Shown piece after piece: positions 7,527 to 15,265 of a stretch of DNA of 33,187 nt. Numbering within the stretch: position 1 is the stretch's first letter; each line of letters starts with the position of its first letter. The position numbers and the translations under genes were made by a program. A model generated the notes under the pieces. That model did not search any database. It was given only the letters and a program-made list of their open reading frames with translations, and was not told where the DNA came from. The DNA comes from JACVSF01 sp036702855 (GTDB lineage Bacteria > Cyanobacteriota > Cyanobacteriia > Phormidesmidales > Phormidesmidaceae): positions 1-33,187 of the forward strand of contig DATNQF010000221.1 in NCBI GenBank assembly GCA_036702855.1. Direction: 5' to 3'.

Positions 7527-8150
7527 TCACATCGTAGGAATAGCAAGCTTACGGTAGGTCAGCTCAAACAAAAACTCCAAAATCTCCAAATGCCGTCGCG
7601 TCTGAAAGAGGGTACTACCCCAGGTATACAAGCCATGACCCGCCAAAAGCACGCCATAGAGATACGGTTCCTGCTGCAAAAGAGGGCGGATTTCTTGACT
7701 CACACTCTGCATGTCCTGCGAGTTAGCCAACACCGGAATCTGCACAGTTGTATCGTGGGTGGTAATGCCTTCCAAACCCTTTAGCATTTCATAGCCTGCA
7801 AGGGTCACAGTTCCCTGAGCAGCGTAAACCACCGACAGCAACGTATTAAAGACGGAGTGGGTATGCAGCACGGCTCCCGCTCCGGTCGCTTCCACGATAG
7901 CCAAATGCAGCAGCGTTTCAGCAGAAGCCTTACCAGTGCCCCCGATAACTTGGCCCTGTTGATTCACCTCAATTAGGTCGGCTGGAGCCACCATGCCCTT
8001 GTCCACGCCACTAGGGGCCATCAGCAGCGTGAGCGGATCACGGCTAGCGACAGCACTAAAGTTGCCGCCCGTTCCAGTGGCCCATCCTTTGCTGTGAATG
8101 TCCTTAATAACCCAACTCAGCGCCTCCCGCTGATCGGGGGAATGTAGCAT
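7527..8150 (-). CDS. mtnB: Methylthioribulose-1-phosphate dehydratase
   Basis: A 207-residue class II aldolase-fold enzyme that dehydrates methylthioribulose-1-phosphate to the diketo compound used by MtnC. HTH at residues 96-98 (AVLHTHS) and His172 (LAGHGLYTWG) are the metal ligands, and Glu78 is the likely catalytic acid/base. ATG 8150 is chosen because GGGAG lies 6 bases upstream on the minus strand and the family normally begins at QREALSWVIKDIHSKGWATGTGGNFS. The frame stays open to 8366, but the additional 72 residues have no family resemblance. First gene of mtnB-mtnD-mtnC. The isomerase mtnA and the nucleosidase and kinase steps are not in the window. Confidence 0.93.
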   Translation of the reverse strand: MLHSPDQREALSWVIKDIHSKGWATGTGGNFSAVASRDPLTLLMAPSGVDKGMVAPADLIEVNQQGQVIGGTGKASAETLLHLAIVEATGAGAVLHTHSVFNTLLSVVYAAQGTVTLAGYEMLKGLEGITTHDTTVQIPVLANSQDMQSVSQEIRPLLQQEPYLYGVLLAGHGLYTWGSTLFQTRRHLEILEFLFELTYRKLAIPTM

Positions 8151-8445
8151 GGCCAACTCCCTGCCCTTGGCAGTGATAAAAATCCTTTGAACTAAATACA
8201 ATAGCTCAGAATTTTGCAGACTATGGGCTGCAATGTATTGCTGATCACAGATATTCCAGAACTTTTTGGAAAAATCCATCAACAGCTTAATTGCCCGACA
8301 GTTCAGCCAGTTTGACTTAATCCATTTGACCTCATTGCATAGCAGCACTGTTCTTAATGCCATCACAACACTGTCAACACGAAATATTAAATGAAAGTTA
8401 ATTTTTGCCTGTTAAGGTGTCGCCCATGTGGTGAGGAGAATGACA

Positions 8446-8955
8446 GTGATCAACGCACTTCTAACGGCACTGCTGCTATTGCTCTTGGGAGACTTTGTAG
8501 CAACGTTTGCCTATCATGTCCCAGAGCACGTTTTTGGTAAATTCCACTCCATTGTTCACCACAGTTGCGATCGCAGCTTTATCCGCTACGCTCTCCGCTA
8601 TCGCAAACCCATTGCCCTACTCGATGGATTTCTGAGCGCTCTTCCCTACTTGCTGTTTATTCCTTGGCTCTGGCAACTCTCACCGGTGGGGGTTGTTCTG
8701 GGCCTGCTGTTGGGTGAACTTCACGTCATCTGGCGGCATCAGTTTCCGCCCAATTACCACACGCCCCGTTGGCTAACGCAGTTTTGCCGCATCCTGGGTC
8801 TAAGCACACCTGAACGCCACTGGCAGCACCATCAAAATGCGCGGTTAGCCTATGGCGACATCTTTGCCTTCTATGGCCCTCCAGCCCGTTGGTGGCTCAA
8901 ACAGTTAATGACCCTGAGAAAACAGGTCAGACAGCAGCGTTGGGTCGGGCATTAG
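8446..8955 (+). CDS. Histidine-rich membrane protein, fatty-acid hydroxylase/desaturase-like
   Basis: About 169 residues with three to four hydrophobic segments (NALLTALLLLLLGDFVATFAY; FLSALPYLLFIPWLW; VGVVLGLLLGELHVI). Histidines are clustered as YHVPEHVFGKFHSIVHH, ELHVIWRH and PERHWQHH. The H-x3-H and H-x2-HH spacing resembles the eight-histidine diiron site of membrane-bound sterol desaturase/fatty acid hydroxylase enzymes, including the CarF/TMEM189 plasmanyl desaturase relatives. GAGGAG at 8433-8438 is ideally spaced for GTG 8446; ATG 8440 is too close to it. It is divergent from mtnB. Family placement is by pattern only, and the substrate is unknown, perhaps a lipid or carotenoid. Confidence 0.6.
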   Translation: MINALLTALLLLLLGDFVATFAYHVPEHVFGKFHSIVHHSCDRSFIRYALRYRKPIALLDGFLSALPYLLFIPWLWQLSPVGVVLGLLLGELHVIWRHQFPPNYHTPRWLTQFCRILGLSTPERHWQHHQNARLAYGDIFAFYGPPARWWLKQLMTLRKQVRQQRWVGH

Positions 8956-9073
8956 GAGAAGTTCTTCCTGCCAAGATGCTTACAGGCCGATGTTACGATG
9001 GGTTGGCATAAGCCCCACGGGTTCGCCCTAAACGGACTCGAAACACTCTTAATTGGTAAGGAGACTTGGAAGT

Positions 9074-9511
9074 ATGGTGTTATCTGTTGGCACCGAAGCC
9101 CCTGGATTTAGCGCTAAGGATGATGCTGGCAATACCGTTGCGCTGTCTGACTTTGCAGGCAAAACGGTAGTTCTGTACTTCTATCCTAAAGACGACACTC
9201 CTGGTTGCACCGTTGAAGCTCAAGGATTCCGCGACAAGTTTGAGGAATATCAGGGCAAAGATGTCGTGGTATTGGGCGTTAGCCGCGACGACGAGGCATC
9301 CCACAAACTGTTCAAAGAGAAGTATGGTTTGCCATTTACCCTGGTAGCCGACACCGATGGCACCATCACCCAGTCTTATGATGTCGATGGCGGCGGCTAC
9401 TCCAAGCGCGTCACGTACATCATTAATGGGGATGGGGTGATTGATAAAGTGTTTGAGAAGGTTCAAACCTCCAGCCATGCCGTTGATGTTTTGGCTGAGA
9501 TCGGAGCATAG
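9074..9511 (+). CDS. Peroxiredoxin, PrxQ/BCP type, single cysteine
   Basis: This 145-residue thioredoxin-fold peroxidase reduces hydrogen peroxide and alkyl peroxides in the cytoplasm. The peroxidatic Cys45 lies in FYPKDDTPGCTVEAQGFRD, with the P-x3-T/S-x2-C motif and Arg in KRVTYIING. The usual PrxQ resolving Cys, five residues later (C-x4-C), is Gln50 here, and no other Cys exists in the protein, so recycling must use an outside thiol. AAGGAG (9058-9063) sets the ATG at 9074 over the upstream TTG at 9053. It is alone between an unrelated gene and a large gap, and a hairpin follows. PrxQ-family membership is clear. Confidence 0.92.
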   Translation: MVLSVGTEAPGFSAKDDAGNTVALSDFAGKTVVLYFYPKDDTPGCTVEAQGFRDKFEEYQGKDVVVLGVSRDDEASHKLFKEKYGLPFTLVADTDGTITQSYDVDGGGYSKRVTYIINGDGVIDKVFEKVQTSSHAVDVLAEIGA

Positions 9512-9586
9512 TTAGCACCATTGCGCGGCCATTCTGAGTTCCACAACAGCCGCACGGTTTTATGCAACCGCCCCTAATTTGGTGAG

Positions 9587-9609
9587 AGTTGGCCTGTATT
9601 AGGCCAACT
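9587..9609 (+). terminator. Hairpin after the peroxiredoxin gene
   Basis: AGTTGGCCT (9587-9595) pairs with AGGCCAACT (9601-9609) across a 5-nt loop, 76 bases after the peroxiredoxin stop. No strong T-run follows. Probable terminator or 3' stem. Confidence 0.55.
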
Positions 9610-9651
9610 TACGCCAAATTAGACAAATTACACCAAAAGCGTCTTTCTTTT

Positions 9652-9723
9652 ATAAGGGCGTGTCATCGGGGAAAAGTTTTAGGTATCGCACCCAAATCTC
9701 TTGTCCCAACGACACGCCCTTAT
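9652..9723. repeat. MITE-like inverted repeat element
   Basis: Thirteen-base perfect terminal repeats, ATAAGGGCGTGTC (9652-9664) and GACACGCCCTTAT (9711-9723), enclose 46 bp of non-palindromic sequence. Counting the ends as AGGGCGTGTC and GACACGCCCT leaves a TA on each side, as expected for TA-targeting IS630/mariner-type elements. It could be a very short MITE or an IS remnant, or simply a large hairpin; a second genomic copy would decide. Confidence 0.45.
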
Positions 9724-9839
9724 GTGTTCTTCTATTCCACAGCACTCTTCTGACGATGTAGAGCGCATCAGGCTTTTACTCTCTTAAAAAATAATCTCTT
9801 AACATTTACTTACACTAATTAAAAACATGAAGAAGCTAA

Positions 9840-9865
9840 CAGATTAGATTTGCGAATCTAATCTG
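9840..9865. repeat. Perfect 11-bp hairpin
   Basis: CAGATTAGATT (9840-9850), loop TGCG, AATCTAATCTG (9855-9865). It is AT-rich and isolated within the gene-free region. Not followed by a T-run, so it is not an obvious terminator. Confidence 0.5.
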
Positions 9866-9914
9866 TAGCTGCCACGATTGCAATATCCCGTTCTAAACCT
9901 GTAGAGATCGGCTC

Positions 9915-9934
9915 GAAGATGCGATCGCATCTTC
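9915..9934. repeat. 20-bp perfect palindrome centred on HIP1
   Basis: The HIP1 octamer GCGATCGC (9921-9928) is extended symmetrically by GAAGAT and ATCTTC. TTCGATCAATGTTTTTCTTTT follows within a few bases, so the stem could also serve as a terminator on the plus strand. Confidence 0.55.
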
Positions 9935-10683
9935 TTCGATCAATGTTTTTCTTTTATCTATTAACCTACGTTTTTCATAGTTATTGCGCTTTTCCATAAG
10001 ATCCGTAGAAGTTGTGTTTCTCTGTAGGGTGAGAGTAGTTTACTCTTTCTTCTTTCTGTCACGGGGTTAACTACAAACCTCAGGTTAAATGTCTAAGCCC
10101 TTATGACGAGCCTAAATGTATCCTGAAATAAGACAACCTTACCAACGACCCAAGAGGCGTTCTAAAATTAACGGATTAACGCTTTTAATAGCGCTTAACC
10201 GTCTCAAAGTAAGTCTTCTGGCGCTTCCTCAAAACGCTATTTAAGGCAATTAGTGCTTAGATTTACAGTGCTTTATAGCTGTGGCTATTAGTGAGTCTTA
10301 GCATTAGCAAACAGTGACTTCAAGTCCTAGGCTGTATACCAATTCCCCTTACTACCGACTAAATATCTTGTGCTGAGCACAGCTTTCTGCGCCTCTACTC
10401 GATATTGTCTGTAAGCAAACTCAAAAATTGGTTTCAGCAGCGACTAGAAGAAGTTTAAGGTGCAGGAGTAGACCTTGCCACTTTCTAGCGCGGCTCTTGC
10501 CGTAGCTGACTTTTGCCTACTTTCTGCATTCAACTTTTACTTAAATCAATTCTGCATGTCAATGTGTCAACTACAGAGTTGCATAGTACAAGCATAGAAA
10601 TTTTCCTGACTTTCTCAGACGAAGAGACAGTTAATTTTCAAGTTTCAATCCTGAATCATATTTGATGCATAGTGGGGCCATTC

Positions 10684-11049
10684 ATGAGTACAGCTCTTAT
10701 TGTCGAAGATAGCTTGACCGATAAAGAAATTCTTACACTTTGCTTAAAGCAACATGGCGTTGAAGTTCTGACTGCGTCGAGTGCCGAAGAAGCATTTGAC
10801 CAAGTAAGAGACCACCAATTTGACGTGATTATCCTAGATGTCATCTTGCCAGGTCGAAATGGCTTTGAAATCTGCCGAGAGTTGAAGAAGAAAGAAGCAT
10901 CACGAGAAATACCGATCATTCTCTGTTCAACCAAAGGCAGCGAGATGGATAAGTTTTGGGGACTAAAGCAGGGAGCAGATGCCTATTTAGCCAAACCCAT
11001 TAATGAAGATGAGCTTATTCAAACTGTCAAACAATTTCTAGACGATTAA
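10684..11049 (+). CDS. CheY/PilH-like single-domain response regulator
   Basis: A 121-residue receiver domain with no output domain. The acidic pair is Glu8-Asp9 (LIVEDS), the phospho-acceptor is Asp52 (DVIILDVILPG), the switch Thr is in ILCSTKGS, and the conserved Lys is in AYLAKPINEDEL. ATG 10684 follows GGGG at 10674-10677; an in-frame GTG at 10672 is less likely. The chemoreceptor gene lies 59 bp downstream, the order of pilH and pilJ in cyanobacterial type IV pilus motility operons. It would be phosphorylated by a CheA/PilL-like kinase, which is not in this window. Role in phototaxis or pilus control is inferred. Confidence 0.88.
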   Translation: MSTALIVEDSLTDKEILTLCLKQHGVEVLTASSAEEAFDQVRDHQFDVIILDVILPGRNGFEICRELKKKEASREIPIILCSTKGSEMDKFWGLKQGADAYLAKPINEDELIQTVKQFLDD

Positions 11050-11108
11050 GACACCCCAAAAAATTACTGACTCATTCGACTCATCAACACTTATTAACTA
11101 TTTCTGCC

Positions 11109-14100
11109 ATGACTCAGATTCCGGCAATTTCTCAGACTTCTCCCGTTGATCAAGATTTAGAAATTTTTGAGGAGTCTTCTAATCCATCTCCCAATGACGC
11201 TACTTTTTCTGATGATTCTGGGTCTTTATCCATAGCACCTGCCAACCCATCTTGGAAAACTACAGATGTGCTTTCTTCAGGATTTTCTCAGAAAGCAAGT
11301 TGGAGCTTGAGATGGCAATTGCTCGCCACCGTTTTGCCCCTGGCACTTTTGCCCTTAGCGACCGTGGGAATAGGTAGTTATCTCTTAACGCAGAAGCGAG
11401 CAACAACCAGCGTTGCTCAAGCCCTAAAAGGGCAATCACTGCTAGTCAGCAAAGCTGCCAGTCAACGTCTTGCCGATGAAATTACATTTGCGGAGGTCTT
11501 CTCTCAACTACCCACCGTTTTAGACCAAACACGTCGGGGAGCTAACGAGGCAGAGACAGAGAATCTCACCCAACTTTCAATTCCAGAGCTCGACTCTCGC
11601 TTTAAAGAAACTAACCTATTAGCGCCTAACACAACTCTCAACGAACTCTTGGTTAGAACTGTTAAATCTGAAGGTCTAGCTGAAATTATTGTTAGTGAGA
11701 AAAACGGGTTTACAGTCGGCTACAACGCCCTTACAAGCGACTTTGTGCAATCTGATGAGGACTGGTGGAAGCAAGGCAAAGCTCAAACTTACTGGATTAG
11801 CGACCCGGAGTACAGTGAGACAACAGGGGATGTGGGTATTAACCTTAGCCATGTCATTCGTGATCCGGCTCAGGGTACCTTTTTGGGAGTGCTCAAAACC
11901 TTTGTAACGGCCCTGGAGTTTGAGGCGGTGAATGCCTATCTCCGAGATGCTGGAATTCGAGGATCTCAGCAGGTTCAGATTTTAGACACCAGTACCCAGT
12001 TTGTCTTGACGACGTTTAATGAACAGGGAGAAACGGTTGCCCGTAGCCAAGCTGAGCCCCTGGGCCTTACTGGCGGCTCTGTCATTGGAGACATTGCAAC
12101 TCAGCTGATAGAAGCCAACCAAGGAGAGAATAAACCCAATCTCGAAACCCTGCGATCGCAACTGCAATCTAGCTATTCCATTAAACAGGTGGAAGTTGCC
12201 GCGGCTGACAATGTAGATGGCTCTGATAGTGATGAATTACTCGTTTCCTTTGACTACGAAGGCAAGAAATACGTGCTGTCTCTGATAGAGGGAGTCGACT
12301 GGGTTGCGATCGCATCAATGGATCTTGCCGAAATTAACGCTGCAGGCCGGCAAAGTCTACTCTTCTTTGGCGCATTGGTATTGGCGCTGGCTGGGATAGC
12401 AACAGCTTTGGCGGCAGGATTTTCCCGTCAGCTCTCAGCGCCTTTGAATGATCTGTCCTTAAAGGCACGCCAAGTGTCAGAGGGCAATCTCGATGTTGTT
12501 GCTCAACCACGGGGATCCTCCGAATCTCAAACATTAGCCCAGACCTTTAATGACTTGGTTGTGCGAATTAGAGGCTTTCTGCACAACGAGGCGTTGAATA
12601 GCCAACGGGCTAACTTAGCAGCTGAGATTACCAGCACTTGGATTGTTAACCCTGCCGAACTCCCTGCCGTCTACGACACAGCGGTAGAAAAAGTGCGTGA
12701 CATTCTGGCTTCTGATCGAGTGGTGATTTACCAGTTTCACCCAGATTGGAGTGGTGCCATTGTGGCAGAGTCAGTAGCTTCCAAGTTGCCTAGTGCCTTT
12801 GCCCAAAAGCTAGATGATCCTTGTATTCCGGAGGCAACCCGTGCCAAGTATTTTAATGAAGGTCTGCTGATTTCAAACAATATTGAAACAGCCGCCCTTC
12901 ACCCAGAGCACCGAGCGTTGCTTGACAGCCTACAGGTCAAGTCTATTCTAGGTGTACCAATTATCAGCCAGCAGCAGCTTTACGGGTTGCTGATTACACA
13001 TCATTGTGATGAGACTCACGCGTGGCAACCCGCAGAAATTGACTTCCTCAGACAAATAGGCGTGCAATTGGGCGTTGTGATTGAGCGGGCTAACTTGATC
13101 GCACAAACCCAAGCCCTAGCCGAAGAACAGCGCCAGATTAAAGAGAGCTTGCAGCGCCATGCATTGCAGTTGCTGAAGGATGTAGATCCAGTAAGCCAGG
13201 GCGATTTGACGGCGCGGGCACAGATGACTGAGGACGAAATTGGCACCATTGCCGATTCCTACAACGCCACTATTGACAACCTGCGAGAAATTGTTGTGCA
13301 GGTGCAGACCGCTGCTCAGCAGGTGTCAAACACAACTGATGTCAATCAGGCCGCAATTCAACTGCTATCAGGCTCTGCATCTCGACAGGCAGAGGAAATT
13401 TTAATGGCACTGGAACGGGTGCAAGAAATGGCTAACTCGGTACAACTCGTGGCCGCCAACGCCCACAAAGCCGAAGTTGCAGTCCAGAAAGCAGCCCAAA
13501 CAGTGCAGGTAGGTGATGAGGCCATGAACCGTACTGTTGAAGGCTTTAAAACGATTCGACAAACGGTTGCCGAAACGACCCAAAAGGTCAAACGCTTGAG
13601 CGAAGCCTCCCAAAAGATTACCAACGTCGTTAACCTCATCAGTGGCTTTGCTGCCCAGACCAACATTCTGGCCCTGAATGCCTCCATCGAGGCTTCACGC
13701 GCTGGGGGAGAGGGTAAGGGATTTGCTGTGGTTGCAGAAGAGGTACGCGAACTGGCTCGCCAGTCCGCAGAAGCGACGGTAGAAATCGAAAACCTGGTTT
13801 CCAACATTCAAGAGGAGACCAAGGCAGTAATGACGGCTATGGAAGCGGGGACGCAGCAGGTGGTGATGGGAACTCGCCTGGTGGATGAGACGCGGCAAAG
13901 CCTTACCCAAATTAATACAGTGAGCCAGCAGATCAGCGAACTGGTGGAGTCAATTGCTGAGGCCGCCGTTACTCAGTCCCAAACCTCTGGGGCAGTCACC
14001 GAAACGATGACCCAAGTGGCTGCGATCGCAACCCAAAACTCCACAGATGCCGACCAAGTGGCTGGCTCATTCGAGCGGCTACGCACCGTGGCACAAACTC

Positions 14101-14135
14101 TACAAAGTGAGGTGGCGCGCTTTAAGGTGAACTAA
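11109..14135 (+). CDS. PilJ-like methyl-accepting chemotaxis protein with GAF domain
   Basis: A 1008-residue receptor. A disordered acidic N-terminus (1-65) is followed by TM1 (about 70-94), a periplasmic sensor region (95-412, dCache-like by length and position), TM2 (415-438), HAMP (439-491), a GAF domain (about 500-657), a second HAMP-like segment (QGDLTARAQMTEDEIGTIADSYN) and an MCP signalling domain (about 735-1005) whose hairpin tip reads NILALNASIEASRAGGEGKGFAVVAEEVREL. The GAF has cyanobacteriochrome-like wording (DRVVIYQFHPDWSGAIVAES) but the canonical bilin Cys position reads HPEHRALL, while DDPCI keeps a Cys near the DXCF position. It should sit with CheW and CheA homologues at the cell poles; neither gene is adjacent. 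Confidence 0.9.
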   Translation: MTQIPAISQTSPVDQDLEIFEESSNPSPNDATFSDDSGSLSIAPANPSWKTTDVLSSGFSQKASWSLRWQLLATVLPLALLPLATVGIGSYLLTQKRATTSVAQALKGQSLLVSKAASQRLADEITFAEVFSQLPTVLDQTRRGANEAETENLTQLSIPELDSRFKETNLLAPNTTLNELLVRTVKSEGLAEIIVSEKNGFTVGYNALTSDFVQSDEDWWKQGKAQTYWISDPEYSETTGDVGINLSHVIRDPAQGTFLGVLKTFVTALEFEAVNAYLRDAGIRGSQQVQILDTSTQFVLTTFNEQGETVARSQAEPLGLTGGSVIGDIATQLIEANQGENKPNLETLRSQLQSSYSIKQVEVAAADNVDGSDSDELLVSFDYEGKKYVLSLIEGVDWVAIASMDLAEINAAGRQSLLFFGALVLALAGIATALAAGFSRQLSAPLNDLSLKARQVSEGNLDVVAQPRGSSESQTLAQTFNDLVVRIRGFLHNEALNSQRANLAAEITSTWIVNPAELPAVYDTAVEKVRDILASDRVVIYQFHPDWSGAIVAESVASKLPSAFAQKLDDPCIPEATRAKYFNEGLLISNNIETAALHPEHRALLDSLQVKSILGVPIISQQQLYGLLITHHCDETHAWQPAEIDFLRQIGVQLGVVIERANLIAQTQALAEEQRQIKESLQRHALQLLKDVDPVSQGDLTARAQMTEDEIGTIADSYNATIDNLREIVVQVQTAAQQVSNTTDVNQAAIQLLSGSASRQAEEILMALERVQEMANSVQLVAANAHKAEVAVQKAAQTVQVGDEAMNRTVEGFKTIRQTVAETTQKVKRLSEASQKITNVVNLISGFAAQTNILALNASIEASRAGGEGKGFAVVAEEVRELARQSAEATVEIENLVSNIQEETKAVMTAMEAGTQQVVMGTRLVDETRQSLTQINTVSQQISELVESIAEAAVTQSQTSGAVTETMTQVAAIATQNSTDADQVAGSFERLRTVAQTLQSEVARFKVN

Positions 14136-14277
14136 CTCAGCTTGGCTGCCCGCATTAAAGACAACTTTCTTCAAGAAACTTTATTCAATTTGTCATCTAC
14201 CGTTAGGTATATACTGATGACTTTGACACTTGTCCGAGGTAGCCTAGGAACACGTTCTGATCCGTGAGGCAATAACG

Positions 14278-14472
14278 ATGCGGGCACTAACAGCTCTGGG
14301 CTTTTTGGTGGCATTTGGGGTGGTTGGCGTGTTAGCCGTTGACGGCATGAAGTCTCAATCGGCAACCTCTCCAGCACCCGCATCGGCACAGGTAATTGAA
14401 AGAGCCAGTGATACTGCTAACACGATGAGAAAACAGGCTTACCAACAGCAGCGCAGCAACCAGCAGCCGTAA
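14278..14472 (+). CDS. Small signal-peptide or single-helix protein, unknown
   Basis: A 64-residue ORF beginning MRALTALGFLVAFGVVGVLAVDGMKSQ, a good signal sequence or anchor, followed by a short Gln/Ser/Ala-rich tail. GTGAGG lies about 9 bases before ATG 14278. It sits between the receptor gene and a strong HIP1-centred hairpin, which fits a short independent transcript. No family recognised. The tail may be periplasmic. Moderate confidence that it is translated. Confidence 0.5.
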   Translation: MRALTALGFLVAFGVVGVLAVDGMKSQSATSPAPASAQVIERASDTANTMRKQAYQQQRSNQQP

Positions 14473-14505
14473 TCAACCACTACCCTTGCTGCAATCTTTC
14501 GCTAG

Positions 14506-14535
14506 GGGAGAGGGGTGCGATCGCACCCCTCTCCC
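14506..14535. terminator. 30-bp perfect palindrome with HIP1 centre between convergent genes
   Basis: GGGAGAGGGGT and ACCCCTCTCCC flank GCGATCGC (14517-14524), making a perfect 30-bp palindrome midway between the small plus-strand gene and gpmA. TTCTCG follows on the plus strand. A bidirectional transcription end is likely. Confidence 0.65.
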
Positions 14536-14554
14536 TTCTCGTATAGCCCGCTTT

Positions 14555-15253
14555 CTAATTGGCTAAAATAATCTTCTTCACCACGTTCCCATCATTGTCA
14601 AAGTCATAGACGGTCGGAATCCCAGTTGCTAGCTCCAGCGCAGGCACATCCTCCGCTTTCAAGTTATCCAGCTCCATAATGATTGCCCGTAGCGAGTTGC
14701 CATGAGCTGCGACCAGCACATTGTCTCCCTGCTTAATGTGGAGCATAATGCGCTGGGTGAAGTAGGGCACCACCCGCTTTTGCGTGTCCTCTAGGCTTTC
14801 CCCGCCGGGAGGACGAGTTGTGTAAGAGCGTCGCCATTCGTGAACCTGAGCTGCCCCGTATTTCGCTACAGTTTCCTCCTTGTTGAGCCCCTGTAGGTCG
14901 CCGTAGTAGCGTTCATCTAGCGCTGCACTGGTAAAGATAGGTAATTCCTCACTCGGGTCGCCGTCGTATCTATCCCAGCCATGCCAATCTGGTTCCTCAG
15001 CCCCATGCTGGAAGATTGGAATACGACCGTCACAGATTTCATCACATTCAGTCAAACAGATCACCGCTGTTTCCATAGCCCGCATTAGTTTGCTGGTGTA
15101 GCAGACTTGGACTCGATAATTCCGCAGTTTAGTGGAGGCAATGGTGGCTTCGGCTCGACCCCGCTCGCTTAAGGGTACATCCACCCAGCCCGTAAACTTG
15201 TTGGCAGCATTCCACAGGCTCTGACCATGACGGATCAAAATTAGTTGGGGCAT
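14555..15253 (-). CDS. gpmA: 2,3-bisphosphoglycerate-dependent phosphoglycerate mutase
   Basis: A 232-residue cofactor-dependent mutase interconverting 3- and 2-phosphoglycerate in glycolysis and carbon export from the Calvin cycle. The phospho-His is His9 in LIRHGQS, the second His is His184 in VAAHGNSLRA, and Glu114 in ALDERYYGDLQGLNK is the general acid. Length and motifs match the dPGM family. GAGGA lies 7 bases before ATG 15253. The gene starts 12 bp after ldh stops, so the two are almost certainly co-transcribed. Together they connect 3-phosphoglycerate flow to pyruvate and lactate. A HIP1-centred palindrome follows the gene. Confidence 0.95.
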   Translation of the reverse strand: MPQLILIRHGQSLWNAANKFTGWVDVPLSERGRAEATIASTKLRNYRVQVCYTSKLMRAMETAVICLTECDEICDGRIPIFQHGAEEPDWHGWDRYDGDPSEELPIFTSAALDERYYGDLQGLNKEETVAKYGAAQVHEWRRSYTTRPPGGESLEDTQKRVVPYFTQRIMLHIKQGDNVLVAAHGNSLRAIIMELDNLKAEDVPALELATGIPTVYDFDNDGNVVKKIILAN

Positions 15254-15265
15254 GGTTTTATCCTC

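Larger units (their letters stand above)
9512..10683. other. Gene-free 1.17-kb region with several inverted repeats
   Basis: I find no supportable ORF on either strand. The left part holds four inverted repeats, listed separately: 9587-9609, 9652-9723, 9840-9865 and 9915-9934. The right half is AT-rich with an imperfect stem at 10171-10202 and the short repeat GTGCTGAGCAC near 10371. It is the leader and promoter area of the response-regulator/receptor pair, and is long enough for a small RNA, though nothing specific can be named. Confidence 0.5.
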
